Source: Rhodospirillaceae bacterium
GTDB taxonomy: Bacteria; Pseudomonadota; Alphaproteobacteria; Rhodospirillales; Rhodospirillaceae
Reading direction: 5' to 3'
NCBI GenBank assembly: GCA_004297485.1
Contig: SCTM01000145.1
Coordinates: 62,001-126,000, forward strand
Length of the DNA: 64,000 nucleotides
Shown: in pieces, positions 44,711 through 54,011 of the stretch
Position numbering within the stretch: position 1 is the first letter of the stretch
How the letters are laid out: each line of letters opens with the position of its first letter
Notes under the pieces: model-generated
What the model was told of the DNA's origin: nothing
Databases searched by the model: none
Seen by the model: only the letters and a program-made list of their open reading frames with translations
Made by a program: the position numbers and the translations under genes

Positions 44711-45943
44711 ATGGCCAGTTTCAAATTCACCGCTCGAAGTTTACCCCCGGTTCCTAGCTCGGGCCAGGTTGATTACTGGGACGAATTGCTCCCCGGGTTT
44801 GGGATGAGGGTGTCTCTCGGAGGCGCCCGAACCTGGGTTGTAATGTACAGATACAACGGTGTGAAGCGCCGGCTGAAACTTGGCACCCATCCCGGTACCG
44901 GCCTGGCCGACGCCAGGGACGCGGCCCGTGAGGCCATCCGCAAGGCGGAGAAGGGTCTCGATCCGGCCACGGAGAAGAAGGCCCTTCATTCCAAGTCAGA
45001 GACGGTCCAGGACCTCGCCACGCTGTATATCGAGCTGCACGCGAAAGTGAAGAAGCGCTCATGGTTTAAGGACAACCAGATTCTTAACCGCGAGGTGCTG
45101 CCGCTGATCGGCCGCAAGAAGGTGGCCGACGTCACCCGCCAGGACGTCCGAGACATTCTGCAGCCGATCATCGAGCGGGGCGCCACGATCAAGGCCAACC
45201 ATACCCTGGAAGTGGTTCGGAAGATGTTCAACTGGTCCATCGAGACGAGGGACACGCCTGCCTCCAACCCTGCCGCGCGACTGAAGAAGCCGGGCGAAGT
45301 GACCGGAAGAAGTCGTTATCTGGCGCCGGCCGAGATCAAGGCCTTCTGGGCCGCGCTCCATGCTGCTGACCTGGGCGAGCGCGGCATAGCCGCCTTCAAG
45401 CTCATGGCGCTGACGGCGCAGCGCGAAATGGAAGTCGTGCGTATGCGCTGGTCGGACCTCGACCTTGAGGATGATCTCGTTTGGACGATCCCAGGCGACC
45501 ATTCTAAGAATCGCCTTGAGCACGTGATCCCCCTGACCTCGTCGGCCGCAGAGCTGCTCCGGTTGATGCGCAAAGCTCGTGGCAAGGGTGACGTTTATGT
45601 GTTCCAGTCGCCGGCCAAGGCCGACGCTCACCTTACGCGCAACTTCATCGAAGACCGTATGGTGAAGATCCGCAAGCACCTCACCATCGAACACTTCACG
45701 CCGCACGACCTGCGACGGACCGTGACGACGTATCTGGGCAAGCTCAAGGTTCCACAGCAGATCAAGAAGAAGATTCTCAACCATACCAAGGTCCGAAAGA
45801 CCGACGTAACCGATATCTACGACCGGTTCGAATATCTCGATGAGAAGCGCGACGCGCTCACGAAGTGGGAAGACCTGCTACTGTCGATGATCGCGAAGCC
45901 AGCCGACGGTAACGTCGTGTCCATCGCACGAGCGACAGCCTAA
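44711..45943 (+). CDS. int: Tyrosine integrase, P4/DUF4102 type
   Basis: 410 residues. N-terminal arm-binding domain (VDYWDELLPGFGMRVSLGG, RRLKLGTHPG), SAM-like core-binding region, then the catalytic domain with Arg in LTAQREMEVVRMRWSDLD, HDLRR, a late His in ILNHT and a nucleophilic Tyr in IYDRFEYLDEKR. It inserts the element at the tRNA-Leu 3' end. The gene points inward, from the left attachment site. Confidence 0.94.
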   Translation: MASFKFTARSLPPVPSSGQVDYWDELLPGFGMRVSLGGARTWVVMYRYNGVKRRLKLGTHPGTGLADARDAAREAIRKAEKGLDPATEKKALHSKSETVQDLATLYIELHAKVKKRSWFKDNQILNREVLPLIGRKKVADVTRQDVRDILQPIIERGATIKANHTLEVVRKMFNWSIETRDTPASNPAARLKKPGEVTGRSRYLAPAEIKAFWAALHAADLGERGIAAFKLMALTAQREMEVVRMRWSDLDLEDDLVWTIPGDHSKNRLEHVIPLTSSAAELLRLMRKARGKGDVYVFQSPAKADAHLTRNFIEDRMVKIRKHLTIEHFTPHDLRRTVTTYLGKLKVPQQIKKKILNHTKVRKTDVTDIYDRFEYLDEKRDALTKWEDLLLSMIAKPADGNVVSIARATA

Positions 45944-46034
45944 TCGAACTGCGGCGGATAGGGGGCACCCGACAAGCCGGTTTCCGCACCGGTTTCCGCC
46001 GCGGCCACCATGCGGATTGCCAGCGGAGGCGCAA

Positions 46035-46946
46035 ATGAGTTCCGAACGGGGACTGGACCCGAAGATCGCGCGCTTCGAGTTTGCGCCAAGTCTGAAGACC
46101 CCCCTTGCCCGAGCGCTTATCGATCTTGGTTGGAGACCACCACCGCATTACATGCCTTCTGGCACCGAACTCCCATTCATGGCCGACACTCTTCTAGCGC
46201 CGTTGGCGGTGCACGCGCATGAGGTCGCTGAAGCGGTCTCGGACGACTACTACGCCGATAACCCGACCGTTCGAAATCTCCTCACGCAGATAGACGAGTC
46301 GCTCCATAGCCAGCTTCGGAACCAGCAGCTTTTCGCCGTCGCTCAGCGGGATGCTGTTCAAGATCTATTCGAGATAGTGCCGGCTGAAAAGTGGGACAAC
46401 TTGAAGATCGATTTTAATCATGGCTCCGCTCGGGGTGCTGATATTTCGTACAGCCACCTCAGCATTTACCGCAAGCGCGGCGGCGCCATAAAGGCAGCTC
46501 AGCGTCTGACATCCATCGCGGACGCCGGAGAAGCTCGTCCGCGGCAGGTACCGCGACTTACGGTGGTCAGAGAACCCGCGCCGCAGTCTTCATCGACGGT
46601 TATAGATATCGCATCAGCGCGTCGGCCGCCCAGGGCAGGTGCCTCGCCGACAACGCAACGTGAATCCAGTGCGGGAGAGCAGAGGGTAATAGGATCGGCC
46701 CCCAATGCGGGCTCCCTACATAATCAGGAGGCTGCCCGTCAGCGACGTCAGGAGATTGAAACTACCGCCCAACGGCTGTTCGAGTTGCCCAAGCCACTAA
46801 TCCCGGGAAAAACCATTAAGTGGCCGGCGTTCATAAAGCGACTACTCAGCGATCTCGGGGTTCACCCCAACGCTCCCGGCTATGGCGACGACACAATTCA
46901 AAGAATCGTGCGCCCCCTCGTGGAGCGGCTTTCGGCATCGCAATAG
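46035..46946 (+). CDS. Hypothetical element protein
   Basis: About 303 residues from the ATG at 46035, which follows a GGAGG-like site. Two parts: an N-terminal region (FAPSLKTPLARALIDLGWRP and NLLTQIDESLHSQLRNQQLF) and a C-terminal region (IKWPAFIKRLLSDLGVHP, IQRIVRPLVERL) that looks helical. No family recognised. It follows the integrase on the same strand. Confidence 0.65.
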   Translation: MSSERGLDPKIARFEFAPSLKTPLARALIDLGWRPPPHYMPSGTELPFMADTLLAPLAVHAHEVAEAVSDDYYADNPTVRNLLTQIDESLHSQLRNQQLFAVAQRDAVQDLFEIVPAEKWDNLKIDFNHGSARGADISYSHLSIYRKRGGAIKAAQRLTSIADAGEARPRQVPRLTVVREPAPQSSSTVIDIASARRPPRAGASPTTQRESSAGEQRVIGSAPNAGSLHNQEAARQRRQEIETTAQRLFELPKPLIPGKTIKWPAFIKRLLSDLGVHPNAPGYGDDTIQRIVRPLVERLSASQ

Positions 46947-47084
46947 CCGAAAGTGCCGCAGGCCGCGTTTTCCTGCGGCGCTTTCGGCACATGCGGTGAT
47001 GACGATCAATCCCGACGAGCACATCCTCGTGACATGCACTGCCAGCGCATAGGGCGCGGTGGTTCGCAATGACACGAGGGCAAT

Positions 47085-47303
47085 ATGAACGACGAAATCC
47101 TCGGTGAGGCCGAGGTCGCCAAGATCACAAGCTTGAGCAGGTCGACTCGTTGGCGCGGCGAACGCGCTGGCTGGTTTCCGCGCCGGCGTCAGATATCCCC
47201 GAACCGCGTCGGATGGTTGAAATCCGAGATCGCGGCCTGGCTCGAAGAGCGTGCGGCAAAATCGAGGTCCGGTATCAAAGCGCCCCAGGCACAGGTGGCG
47301 TGA
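47085..47303 (+). CDS. AlpA/excisionase-like DNA-binding protein
   Basis: 72 residues: ILGEAEVAKITSLSRSTRWRGERAGWFP then VGWLKSEIAAWLEERAA, the winged-helix pattern of AlpA regulators of P4-type elements. It probably controls integrase or excision. Its stop overlaps the next start (TGATG). Confidence 0.85.
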   Translation: MNDEILGEAEVAKITSLSRSTRWRGERAGWFPRRRQISPNRVGWLKSEIAAWLEERAAKSRSGIKAPQAQVA

Positions 47304-47779
47304 TGCGCGGTCCACCGCCCAAACGAAAAGGCGACCTTCGCGGGGCCGCCCTTCCAAATCGCTTTGATCAACCTGACAGCACGCAGCATACCTCAGCACT
47401 CGAACAAGTTCAAGAAATCCGAAGGAAACGACCGCGGTTCCTGCTGCTATCACTTTTGCAGAGCCTGTCGTCGTCGCATTCGGACATACGAGCAGCCGCT
47501 GCGAATGGCGCGAACTCTTTGGCAGAAGCGCTTGGCGGTTGGGATCGCGTGATCATCCCTGAGCCGCAGGACGGATGGCGGCGCGTCCTGCTGGGCCTGG
47601 AATTCCTCAAGGCCATACCGACTGCGGATGCAATCTTTCTTCTTACGATCAATCCGCGGATCGAAGCCGAGGAGCCGCTGACCCGTGAGGAGCGCTGCCG
47701 TTTGGGGCCGATCGTTCGATGGCTCGACGTTGAGCTGGCCATGCGCGGAGGCTGCCCATGGCACGCATCCGAACGATAA
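47303..47779 (+). CDS. Hypothetical element protein
   Basis: 158 residues from the ATG at 47303. Basic N-terminus (MRGPPPKRKGDLRG), then a helical region (RFLLLSLLQSLSSSHSDIR) and C-terminal RLGPIVRWLDVELAMRGGCPW. No family recognised. It overlaps the genes on both sides, so it belongs to the same operon. Confidence 0.6.
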   Translation: MRGPPPKRKGDLRGAALPNRFDQPDSTQHTSALEQVQEIRRKRPRFLLLSLLQSLSSSHSDIRAAAANGANSLAEALGGWDRVIIPEPQDGWRRVLLGLEFLKAIPTADAIFLLTINPRIEAEEPLTREERCRLGPIVRWLDVELAMRGGCPWHASER

Positions 47780-48510
47780 AGCCGGAGTTTCCCCAATCAG
47801 AAAGCATGGGGCGCGTGTCGCGCGAGGCGCGTCTTCTTTTCATTCTCCTGTGGACCATCTGCGACGATTCCGGGAGGGCTCGCGCATCCTCGCGACTGCT
47901 CGCGAGCCTTCTCTACCCCTACGACAGTGACGCTCCAGCGCTGATCGAAGTCTGGTTGACCGAACTTGAGAGCGAGGGTTGCCTTCGTCGCTACGAAGTT
48001 GACAGCAATACTTATGTTGATGTGCCCAACTGGTTGAAACATCAGAAGATCGATAAACCGAGCCAGTCACGAATTCCGGAATTCGTTGAAACCTCTCGAA
48101 TGGTCGCGAAACCTCGCGAGGCTTCGGCGTTGGACCTAGGACCTAGGAAGGGACCAGGACCTAGGACCGCCGACCTAATACCCGGCGCGCACGAAGATGA
48201 GGGTTTTGATTCCTGGTGGACGGAACAGCCACACCAGGTTGCCAAGCCCGTTGCTCGGAAGGCCTATCGCGCCGCCCTGAAGAAAACCTCCGCAGCCGAG
48301 CTCCTTTCCGGACTGCGCCGGTACATCGCCACCAAGCCCGCCGATCAAAAATGGTGCAACCCGGCCACCTGGTTAAATCAGGAGCGGTGGACCGACCAAC
48401 CGGCAGCGCCGAGCCTCATCATTGGCCACGGCGGCGCTCCTTCAGGACCTACCCATCAAAACATGAGCGGCCTAGTGGACGCCGCGATGTCCGAAAGGAA
48501 AGCGTCATGA
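47758..48510 (+). CDS. Phage-type replication protein (winged-helix)
   Basis: 250 residues. The N-terminus MARIRTIKPEFPQSESMGRV and LLFILLWTICDDSGRARASS through VPNWLKHQKIDKPSQSRIP matches phage replication-initiator-like proteins with a winged-helix start. The C-terminal FDSWWTEQPHQVAKPVARKAYRAALKK and WCNPATWLNQERW are typical too. Its C-terminus overlaps the next gene by ATGA. Confidence 0.78.
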   Translation: MARIRTIKPEFPQSESMGRVSREARLLFILLWTICDDSGRARASSRLLASLLYPYDSDAPALIEVWLTELESEGCLRRYEVDSNTYVDVPNWLKHQKIDKPSQSRIPEFVETSRMVAKPREASALDLGPRKGPGPRTADLIPGAHEDEGFDSWWTEQPHQVAKPVARKAYRAALKKTSAAELLSGLRRYIATKPADQKWCNPATWLNQERWTDQPAAPSLIIGHGGAPSGPTHQNMSGLVDAAMSERKAS

Positions 48511-49466
48511 ACGCGCTTGCCCAAGTCGATCCGCCGACTGCCTGGAAGGCGATTGATCGCCTTGCCATGGTAGTCGCCAGCCCGATGGAAATCTCGCGCT
48601 ACGTCGGCCCTGATTCGGAGCTCATTCCGGCGCCACAGCTGGCGATCGTCATCTCAAAACTGAGGCAGGACATGCAGCCCGCCACGACCGAGGAAGCGGG
48701 CGAGACCACGAAGGTCGTGTTTGCACCCTTCCCAATGAGCAGATTGAACGACCCTGGACTCGCAATGCGTATCGTCCTCGACATGATTGCAGAATACCCC
48801 GTTGGCGTCGGCCACGAAGCCGCGAGAGATATCCACCGGCAGGTACGAGAATTTGCACCAGGCCCCGGGCACGTATTTCAGGCCCTTGAGCGAGCAATGC
48901 GGCGCCGGCGCCTGCGTTTAGCGGTGGCAGAAGCGATGGAGCTTGAGCACGTTCGACGCGCGGAGGAACGCCGACGGGCCGAGGAGCGAGCGCAAGTCGC
49001 GGAGGCCGAGCGCAGCGCGTTGGCCGCCAAGCTTCACACGCTGCTCGGTGACGACGCACCAACATTGGAGGAGATGACGCGGGCGAGCGAGGTCCTACGG
49101 CGAGCCGCTGGCGTTGCGTCGCGGCATTGGCTGCTCTGGCGCGACGAACTTCGTCAGGGTGATCGATGGGCCGCGCGGCTTTGCAAACGGCTCGCAGCGC
49201 TCCCCGCAATCGCCAGCGATGAGGCGGCGGTACTCCTCGACGCCGGTCTCGACGAGCGGGCGACCGACCATGGCGGACCGTACGAAGCAGCGATGGCAGA
49301 GCTGCGACACCGCGGATCATCGGCGGCTGACATCGCGGAGTTCACGCTGGGCGTGCTTGAGGATCGGCATGAGGCCCTCGCACGTCAGACCGACCTTGCG
49401 GCTACCTACCGATCGCGTATCTCGCCGTCTCGCATCTCCGTCGTGGCTTCTGAGGTTACGTCATGA
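48507..49466 (+). CDS. Hypothetical element protein with a helical, Arg/Glu-rich middle
   Basis: 319 residues from the ATG at 48507. The middle (LEHVRRAEERRRAEERAQVAEAERSALAAKL) looks like a coiled coil. No family is recognised. Overlaps its neighbours by 4 bases on both sides, suggesting translational coupling from replication into tail genes. Confidence 0.65.
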   Translation: MNALAQVDPPTAWKAIDRLAMVVASPMEISRYVGPDSELIPAPQLAIVISKLRQDMQPATTEEAGETTKVVFAPFPMSRLNDPGLAMRIVLDMIAEYPVGVGHEAARDIHRQVREFAPGPGHVFQALERAMRRRRLRLAVAEAMELEHVRRAEERRRAEERAQVAEAERSALAAKLHTLLGDDAPTLEEMTRASEVLRRAAGVASRHWLLWRDELRQGDRWAARLCKRLAALPAIASDEAAVLLDAGLDERATDHGGPYEAAMAELRHRGSSAADIAEFTLGVLEDRHEALARQTDLAATYRSRISPSRISVVASEVTS

Positions 49467-49603
49467 AACCAATCGCCTCTCTGGTCGCCGACTGCACCGT
49501 CGCCCAGGGCCTCGCGGGCTGTTGTTTCAGCAGCAGTGGCGAACCGCCGCGTCATCCGTCTCACCGGGTGGCGCGGCGGACTTTCGGCCGATCAAGCAAA
49601 TGA
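49463..49603 (+). CDS. Small ORF between hypothetical protein and spike genes
   Basis: An ATGA overlap with the previous stop opens a 46-codon frame (MKPIASLVADCTVAQGLAG...) ending at 49603, just before the spike gene. The overlap style matches its neighbours, but the product has no features beyond three Cys. Could be spurious. Confidence 0.35.
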   Translation: MKPIASLVADCTVAQGLAGCCFSSSGEPPRHPSHRVARRTFGRSSK

Positions 49604-49610
49604 GCAATTG

Positions 49611-50186
49611 ATGTTCCGCAACTCCCAATTCGTCGCCCAGATCCAACAGCTAGTCGAGCGGGTGATCCGGTCCCGCATCGCCGAACCCAGGCTCGCCATC
49701 GTCCGCGCCAATCATCCGACCCTCTACGCCGCCAAAGTGCAGTTCCTGCCCGAAGGTGGCTCCGGGAATGGTGTTGATGCGCTGAGCGGATGGTTGCCGA
49801 TACTCAGCCCTGTCGTTGGTAATGGGTTCGGGCTGATCTCGCCTCCGAACGTCGGCGACCAGGTTCTCGTGGTGTTTCAGGAGCACAGTCGAAAGGTGGG
49901 CATCATCGTCGGCCGCCTCTTCGATCTGATCAATTTGCCGCCGCAGGGCGTGCCGGCCGGCGAGACGTGGCTGGTCCACAAGAGCGGGTCCTTCTTCAAG
50001 TTCACTAATGACGGCGGCATCCACACGCAGACGAGCACTTGGTCGCATACCGGCCAGATACAGGTCACCGGCAACGTAAGCGCCACCGAGAACCTGAGTT
50101 CCGGGAACGGGGCGTCGGGGAGCTTCACAACATCAAACGGCCAGACGGTTACGGTGCAAGAAGGCATCATCACGAACATAAGTTGA
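49611..50186 (+). CDS. Baseplate spike protein (gpV-like)
   Basis: 191 residues from the ATG at 49611 (MFRNSQFVAQIQQLVERVIR). OB-fold region with GWLPILSPVVGNGFGLISPP and VGDQVLVVFQEHSRKVGIIVGRL, then beta-helix-like GQIQVTGNVSATENLSSGNG and a TTSNGQTVTVQEGIITNI tail, as in phage gpV spikes. It would form the tail tip that pierces the target membrane. Confidence 0.87.
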   Translation: MFRNSQFVAQIQQLVERVIRSRIAEPRLAIVRANHPTLYAAKVQFLPEGGSGNGVDALSGWLPILSPVVGNGFGLISPPNVGDQVLVVFQEHSRKVGIIVGRLFDLINLPPQGVPAGETWLVHKSGSFFKFTNDGGIHTQTSTWSHTGQIQVTGNVSATENLSSGNGASGSFTTSNGQTVTVQEGIITNIS

Positions 50187-50193
50187 GGACGAC

Positions 50194-50724
50194 ATGTCGT
50201 TGAACACGGCGTATTTCACATCGCTGATAAACCGGGCCAATAGCGCGACCTCCTGCGCGCAGCTTCAGGCGATTTATACCGAAGCGGTCTTGATGGTGAA
50301 TTCCGTCACCACCGCGATGAGCAATGACTTCGCTTCGATCCAAACGATCGCGGCGGATCTCGAGGCGGCGATAGTCGATCTAGCCAACCACATTGCAACA
50401 CTGGCGGCGTCTCAGGCCGCGGCCACCGGGCTGGCGACGCTTCCCGCGAGCGCTGCCGGCCTTGCCACGCTCGGCAGTGTGATCACCTTCTGCCAAGCAC
50501 AGGCGGCCCTCCTCGCGACGCATGGCACGGCACAGACGGCGACGTTCATCCAGCAGGCCCTCGCTCTGGCCGCCGATTACACCAAAATTTCAAACGACTA
50601 CGCGCTGCTTCAAAATCAGGTATCGAACTTGACGGCGCAGATCGCCGCAATCCCCGCTCTCCTGTCATCGTTCGAGTCCGCCGCCGCCACGGCCGCCAGT
50701 AAGTTCCCAGGCTGCGCGATCTGA
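50194..50724 (+). CDS. Hypothetical helical protein in tail operon
   Basis: 176 residues, Ala/Thr-rich, predominantly helical (LEAAIVDLANHIATLAASQA and DYALLQNQVSNLTAQIAAIP, heptad-like). Good ATG, 7 bases after the spike gene. Possibly a tail or fibre assembly protein; no family recognised. Confidence 0.65.
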   Translation: MSLNTAYFTSLINRANSATSCAQLQAIYTEAVLMVNSVTTAMSNDFASIQTIAADLEAAIVDLANHIATLAASQAAATGLATLPASAAGLATLGSVITFCQAQAALLATHGTAQTATFIQQALALAADYTKISNDYALLQNQVSNLTAQIAAIPALLSSFESAAATAASKFPGCAI

Positions 50725-50767
50725 CCGACCAATGCTTGGCCCCCCAGGATTACCCAGGAGCACTGAC

Positions 50768-51013
50768 ATGGGCGAAGTGATCGAATTCCCCGGTGGGCGA
50801 CGGCTTCTCGACCCAGCAACGGTCATTGAGCTGCCACGCGATCGCTTCCTCCCGCTCTGCGTGCTAGCGAAGGCGATGCCTGGGACCGCGCTCGCGCTGG
50901 CCACGCAGTTGCCCGCCGGCGCCACCGCGATCGGAATGGCCCGAGACCTGCGAGGGATCGGAGTGCTTGCGAGCTTACCGGCGATGCGACCTTTCGGTGA
51001 TTGGAGTCGATGA
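50768..51013 (+). CDS. Hypothetical small element protein
   Basis: 81 residues from the ATG at 50768 (MGEVIEFPGGRRLLDPATVI). No family recognised. Its stop is immediately followed by the next ATG. Confidence 0.55.
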   Translation: MGEVIEFPGGRRLLDPATVIELPRDRFLPLCVLAKAMPGTALALATQLPAGATAIGMARDLRGIGVLASLPAMRPFGDWSR

Positions 51014-51508
51014 ATGGATATTTCTGAATGGCCCAAGTTTCTGGAACAGCGCATAGCCAGCCTCCCCGCCGCGGTGATGACGGCCGCGCACGAGGGCGTT
51101 GAGATCGCCGCGGAGATCGCCCGCGACAAGATCGGCGAATACCAGGGGGCGATCGGATCGTTCCCCGCGTGGGCGCCGCTTGCGACGAGCACGGTCGAGG
51201 AGAAGACGCGCCTCGGCTACGCACCACCGGACAATCCGCTGCTGCGAACAGGCGAACTGCGGGACTCGATCGGCACATCGGTCGAGCGCGCCGTGCCCAC
51301 CGCGAGTGTCGTGGCAATCGTCGGCAGCACGTCACCGATCGCGCGATACCAGGAAATTGGCACGACCTACATCCCGCCGCGCCCGTTCATCGGTCCCGCG
51401 ATGCTCGAAGCCGAGCCCGCGATTGCTGATGGCCTGGGAACCGCTTTGCATGTCGCGGCCAGCGGCGAGTCCCGGTCACCACGCGCTTTTAGGAGGGCTG
51501 CTGAATGA
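51014..51508 (+). CDS. Virion morphogenesis / tail completion protein (gpS or HK97 gp10-like)
   Basis: 164 residues with FPAWAPLATSTVEEKTR, NPLLRTGELRDSIGTSVE and PIARYQEIGTTYIPPRPFIGPAM, the conserved pattern of phage tail-completion proteins that join head and tail or fix the tail terminus. Its ATGA overlaps the tape-measure gene. Confidence 0.87.
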   Translation: MDISEWPKFLEQRIASLPAAVMTAAHEGVEIAAEIARDKIGEYQGAIGSFPAWAPLATSTVEEKTRLGYAPPDNPLLRTGELRDSIGTSVERAVPTASVVAIVGSTSPIARYQEIGTTYIPPRPFIGPAMLEAEPAIADGLGTALHVAASGESRSPRAFRRAAE

Positions 51509-53430
51509 TCACGTCCTACGAAGTTAAGGCGACGCTCGCCGTCGTCGATCGGGCGACTCCCCAGCTTGAACGTGTTTTGGAGCTTGCGCGGTCGATCACC
51601 GCCGAATTCGAAACGATCAAGGCGGCGAGTAGAGGCCTCTTCTCCGGCACGGGCGTTAACGCCTTCGCAAGCAGCCTGGGGCGTCTCGAGCCTGCCGTTG
51701 CTAAGGTGGCGGAGCAGATGGCCGTCTTCCGGAACACCAGCATCGGCGGCTTCGCGGAAATCGACGCAGCGGTCGCGGGTACAGCTGCCAATGTAAGGGC
51801 CCTGAACGAAGAACTCGCAGCACTTCAGAAGCAACGGGCCGTAGCAACCTCCGAAGCCGTTGCACTTGCCGGCGGGCGCCGTGGCTCCGGTACAGGCAGT
51901 GGGCGCGGCGGCGGCGGTGACATCCATTTCGGCGGTGGCGTCCCGGTGCCCATGGGACCAGCCGACGGTCACGCAAGATTCGGCATCGGACCTGGCACCG
52001 TGGCCGCGGCCGGCCTCGCCGCCGGGCTTGTCCAAGACGCGGAGCTGTCCGACGCCATCACGCGGATCATGTACACCGCCAACAACGGTCTCGATGGAGA
52101 TGCGGCGTCGCTGAAACGCCAAGCCGAATCCATCCGTACCAAACTGCTCGACGTGTATAGCAAAACGGCGATGCCGTTGAAGGACATCGAAGAGGCCGCG
52201 CTCGGCGTAACACGTTTGATGGCGCCCTTTCCCATCGACCAGCGCGCGGCGCTCTTCGATCAAGTTATTCCTGCCGCGGCGATGGAGACACGCCTCAAGG
52301 GCGGCGATCTTGCCTCGAACACCGAGTCGATCGTCGGGCTCCTCCACATGTCAGGGTTCTACAAACCAGATGAGATCAAGCGCCTCATCCCGGCATTCAC
52401 ATACTCGGCACTGTTCGACCCTCAGACGATCGCGGGAATGACACGCGCGGCCGGCTACGTCATCCCAACGACGAAGCGCGTTGCCAATCTCGATCCGGTC
52501 AGCGCGATGCAGATGGTCGCGTTGCTCCAATCATCGGGTATCAGCAACTCGAAAGCAGGAACATGGCTGGAATCGGCCGTCGAGGGATTGCTTCCCGGTA
52601 CGCGCGTCTTCACCGGCAAGGCTGCCGAGCAACAGCTGGCGATCCAGAAACGGCTCGGCCTGGTCGATGGCGCCGGCAAAAGTCTGATCCAGGGACCGGG
52701 CGGGACCGATGTCTTCAAGGGCTTCACCACAATCATGGAACACCTTCAGGCCCTCGGCGATGCGGAGAAATCTCAGCTCGCTCACGACTTGGTATCTCTC
52801 GGCGGCAAGCAGGGCGCGCGGGCGTTGGCCATGTTCACGGATCCGATCGTTCTAAAACGATCCGGAGAGCTGATGGCCGGCGAGAAGGCCTACGAGAAGA
52901 ATCAGCCGCTATTTTGGCAGGAGTATCAGAATGCCTCGCCGGTACAGCAGAGCCGCACTGCGCTATCGGAATTCAACCGCGTGCTGATCGACCTCGGCGA
53001 CCAAATCCTCCCACCGGTCACCTCGGCGTTGAGGGGCTTCACCGACATCATCAAGGCGATTCGTGGGATCACCGAGGACAATCCGCTGACGAGATCGCAG
53101 GATTGGATCAGCCATAACTACTTTCAAGACCAGCGCAACCGGGCCCGCCTATTCACCGCGGGGATAAAGGAAGATGTTGCTGGTGTAGAAGCGCACCTGC
53201 CCTGGCTTTTCCCTTCGGCCGATAAGCAAAAGCAGACGGATGGCAAGGGTACGAACGAATTTGCAGGTGCCCTCGACCGTCTCCAAGCCGTTCTGACTGG
53301 CACGCTGTCAAAAATGAGAATCGAACTCGACGGCACCAAGGTCGGCAAAATCTTGTTCAATGGTTCCGCCTCGCAAATCCCGAGCGGACGCTCCTACGCC
53401 GATCCCAACGCCATTCCTCTCCAACCATAA
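51505..53430 (+). CDS. Tail tape-measure protein
   Basis: 641 residues, TP901-type. The N-terminal helical region (YEVKATLAVVDRATPQLERVL) is followed by Gly-rich linkers and helical repeats (PVSAMQMVALLQSSGISNSK and GGKQGARALAMF). Tape-measure length sets tail length. The programmed-frameshift chaperone gene lies directly after it, 21 bases away, not before it as is usual. Confidence 0.85.
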   Translation: MITSYEVKATLAVVDRATPQLERVLELARSITAEFETIKAASRGLFSGTGVNAFASSLGRLEPAVAKVAEQMAVFRNTSIGGFAEIDAAVAGTAANVRALNEELAALQKQRAVATSEAVALAGGRRGSGTGSGRGGGGDIHFGGGVPVPMGPADGHARFGIGPGTVAAAGLAAGLVQDAELSDAITRIMYTANNGLDGDAASLKRQAESIRTKLLDVYSKTAMPLKDIEEAALGVTRLMAPFPIDQRAALFDQVIPAAAMETRLKGGDLASNTESIVGLLHMSGFYKPDEIKRLIPAFTYSALFDPQTIAGMTRAAGYVIPTTKRVANLDPVSAMQMVALLQSSGISNSKAGTWLESAVEGLLPGTRVFTGKAAEQQLAIQKRLGLVDGAGKSLIQGPGGTDVFKGFTTIMEHLQALGDAEKSQLAHDLVSLGGKQGARALAMFTDPIVLKRSGELMAGEKAYEKNQPLFWQEYQNASPVQQSRTALSEFNRVLIDLGDQILPPVTSALRGFTDIIKAIRGITEDNPLTRSQDWISHNYFQDQRNRARLFTAGIKEDVAGVEAHLPWLFPSADKQKQTDGKGTNEFAGALDRLQAVLTGTLSKMRIELDGTKVGKILFNGSASQIPSGRSYADPNAIPLQP

Positions 53431-53451
53431 TCATCAGCAAAGGACACAAAG

Positions 53452-53841
53452 ATGGACGTTACTATCAATCACGCCGGGGGACAGCCGACAGCTCCCTCGT
53501 CTGCTTCCGCACCCCTGCAGGGCGCCAACACTCCGACCGACGTTATCACCGACGCCAAGGGCCGCAAACTCAAGCTGCGCGAGCTGACCCTTCTCGAAGA
53601 GCAGGATCTTCTCGTCGCGATGGGGTTGGAACACTCAAACAATGCCCTCGTCTTGGGCCGGGCATTTATGGCTGCTCGCATCGCCGAGATCGACGGCGCA
53701 CCGGTACTCGTACCCACCAACCACATCGATTATCGGGCGCTGCTTCAGCGTGTGGGGAAGGACGGCCTAGCGGCTGTCCTGGCCGCTACGGCAACACCGG
53801 ACGCCGCTGCCGAGGGAGATGTTGCCCGCGCAAAAAACTAG
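53452..53841 (+). CDS. Tail assembly chaperone, short form (gpE-like)
   Basis: 129 residues. TDAKGRKLKLRELTLLEEQDLLVAMG is typical of gpE-type tail chaperones. The frame ends ..VARAKN, with the slippery heptamer AAAAAAC directly before the stop. The longer product is described separately. Confidence 0.85.
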   Translation: MDVTINHAGGQPTAPSSASAPLQGANTPTDVITDAKGRKLKLRELTLLEEQDLLVAMGLEHSNNALVLGRAFMAARIAEIDGAPVLVPTNHIDYRALLQRVGKDGLAAVLAATATPDAAAEGDVARAKN

Positions 53842-54011
53842 CCGGGCACCCCCGCACGCGGGCGGTCCTATCGCTCACGGGCGGCGTGGTGCCTTTCGAG
53901 ATCGCTCAGCGCTTGCCGCCATGGAAGCTACTCGCTTACCAGGTGATCACCGGCGAACTGAAGGGCGGCCGGTTCGACTGGGACCGGTTGCGGTGGCGGC
54001 GGGAGACGTGA
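53452..54011 (+). CDS. Tail assembly chaperone, -1 frameshift product
   Basis: Slipping -1 at A AAA AAC (53832-53838) joins the short form to a 58-codon tail in the -1 frame: ...LAGHPRTRAVLSLTGGVVPF, then EIAQRLPPWKLLAYQVITGE and LKGGRFDWDRLRWRRET, stopping at 54011. The tail has no credible start of its own and resembles the extension domain of phage E/E' or G/GT pairs. About 1-10% of ribosomes shift in known cases. Confidence 0.85.
53832..53838 (+). promoter_or_regulatory. Programmed -1 ribosomal frameshift site
   Basis: A AAA AAC in the zero frame, followed at once by the stop TAG. This is the strongest kind of bacterial -1 slippery site. The GC-rich stretch 12-40 bases downstream could form a stimulating hairpin. 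Confidence 0.87.
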
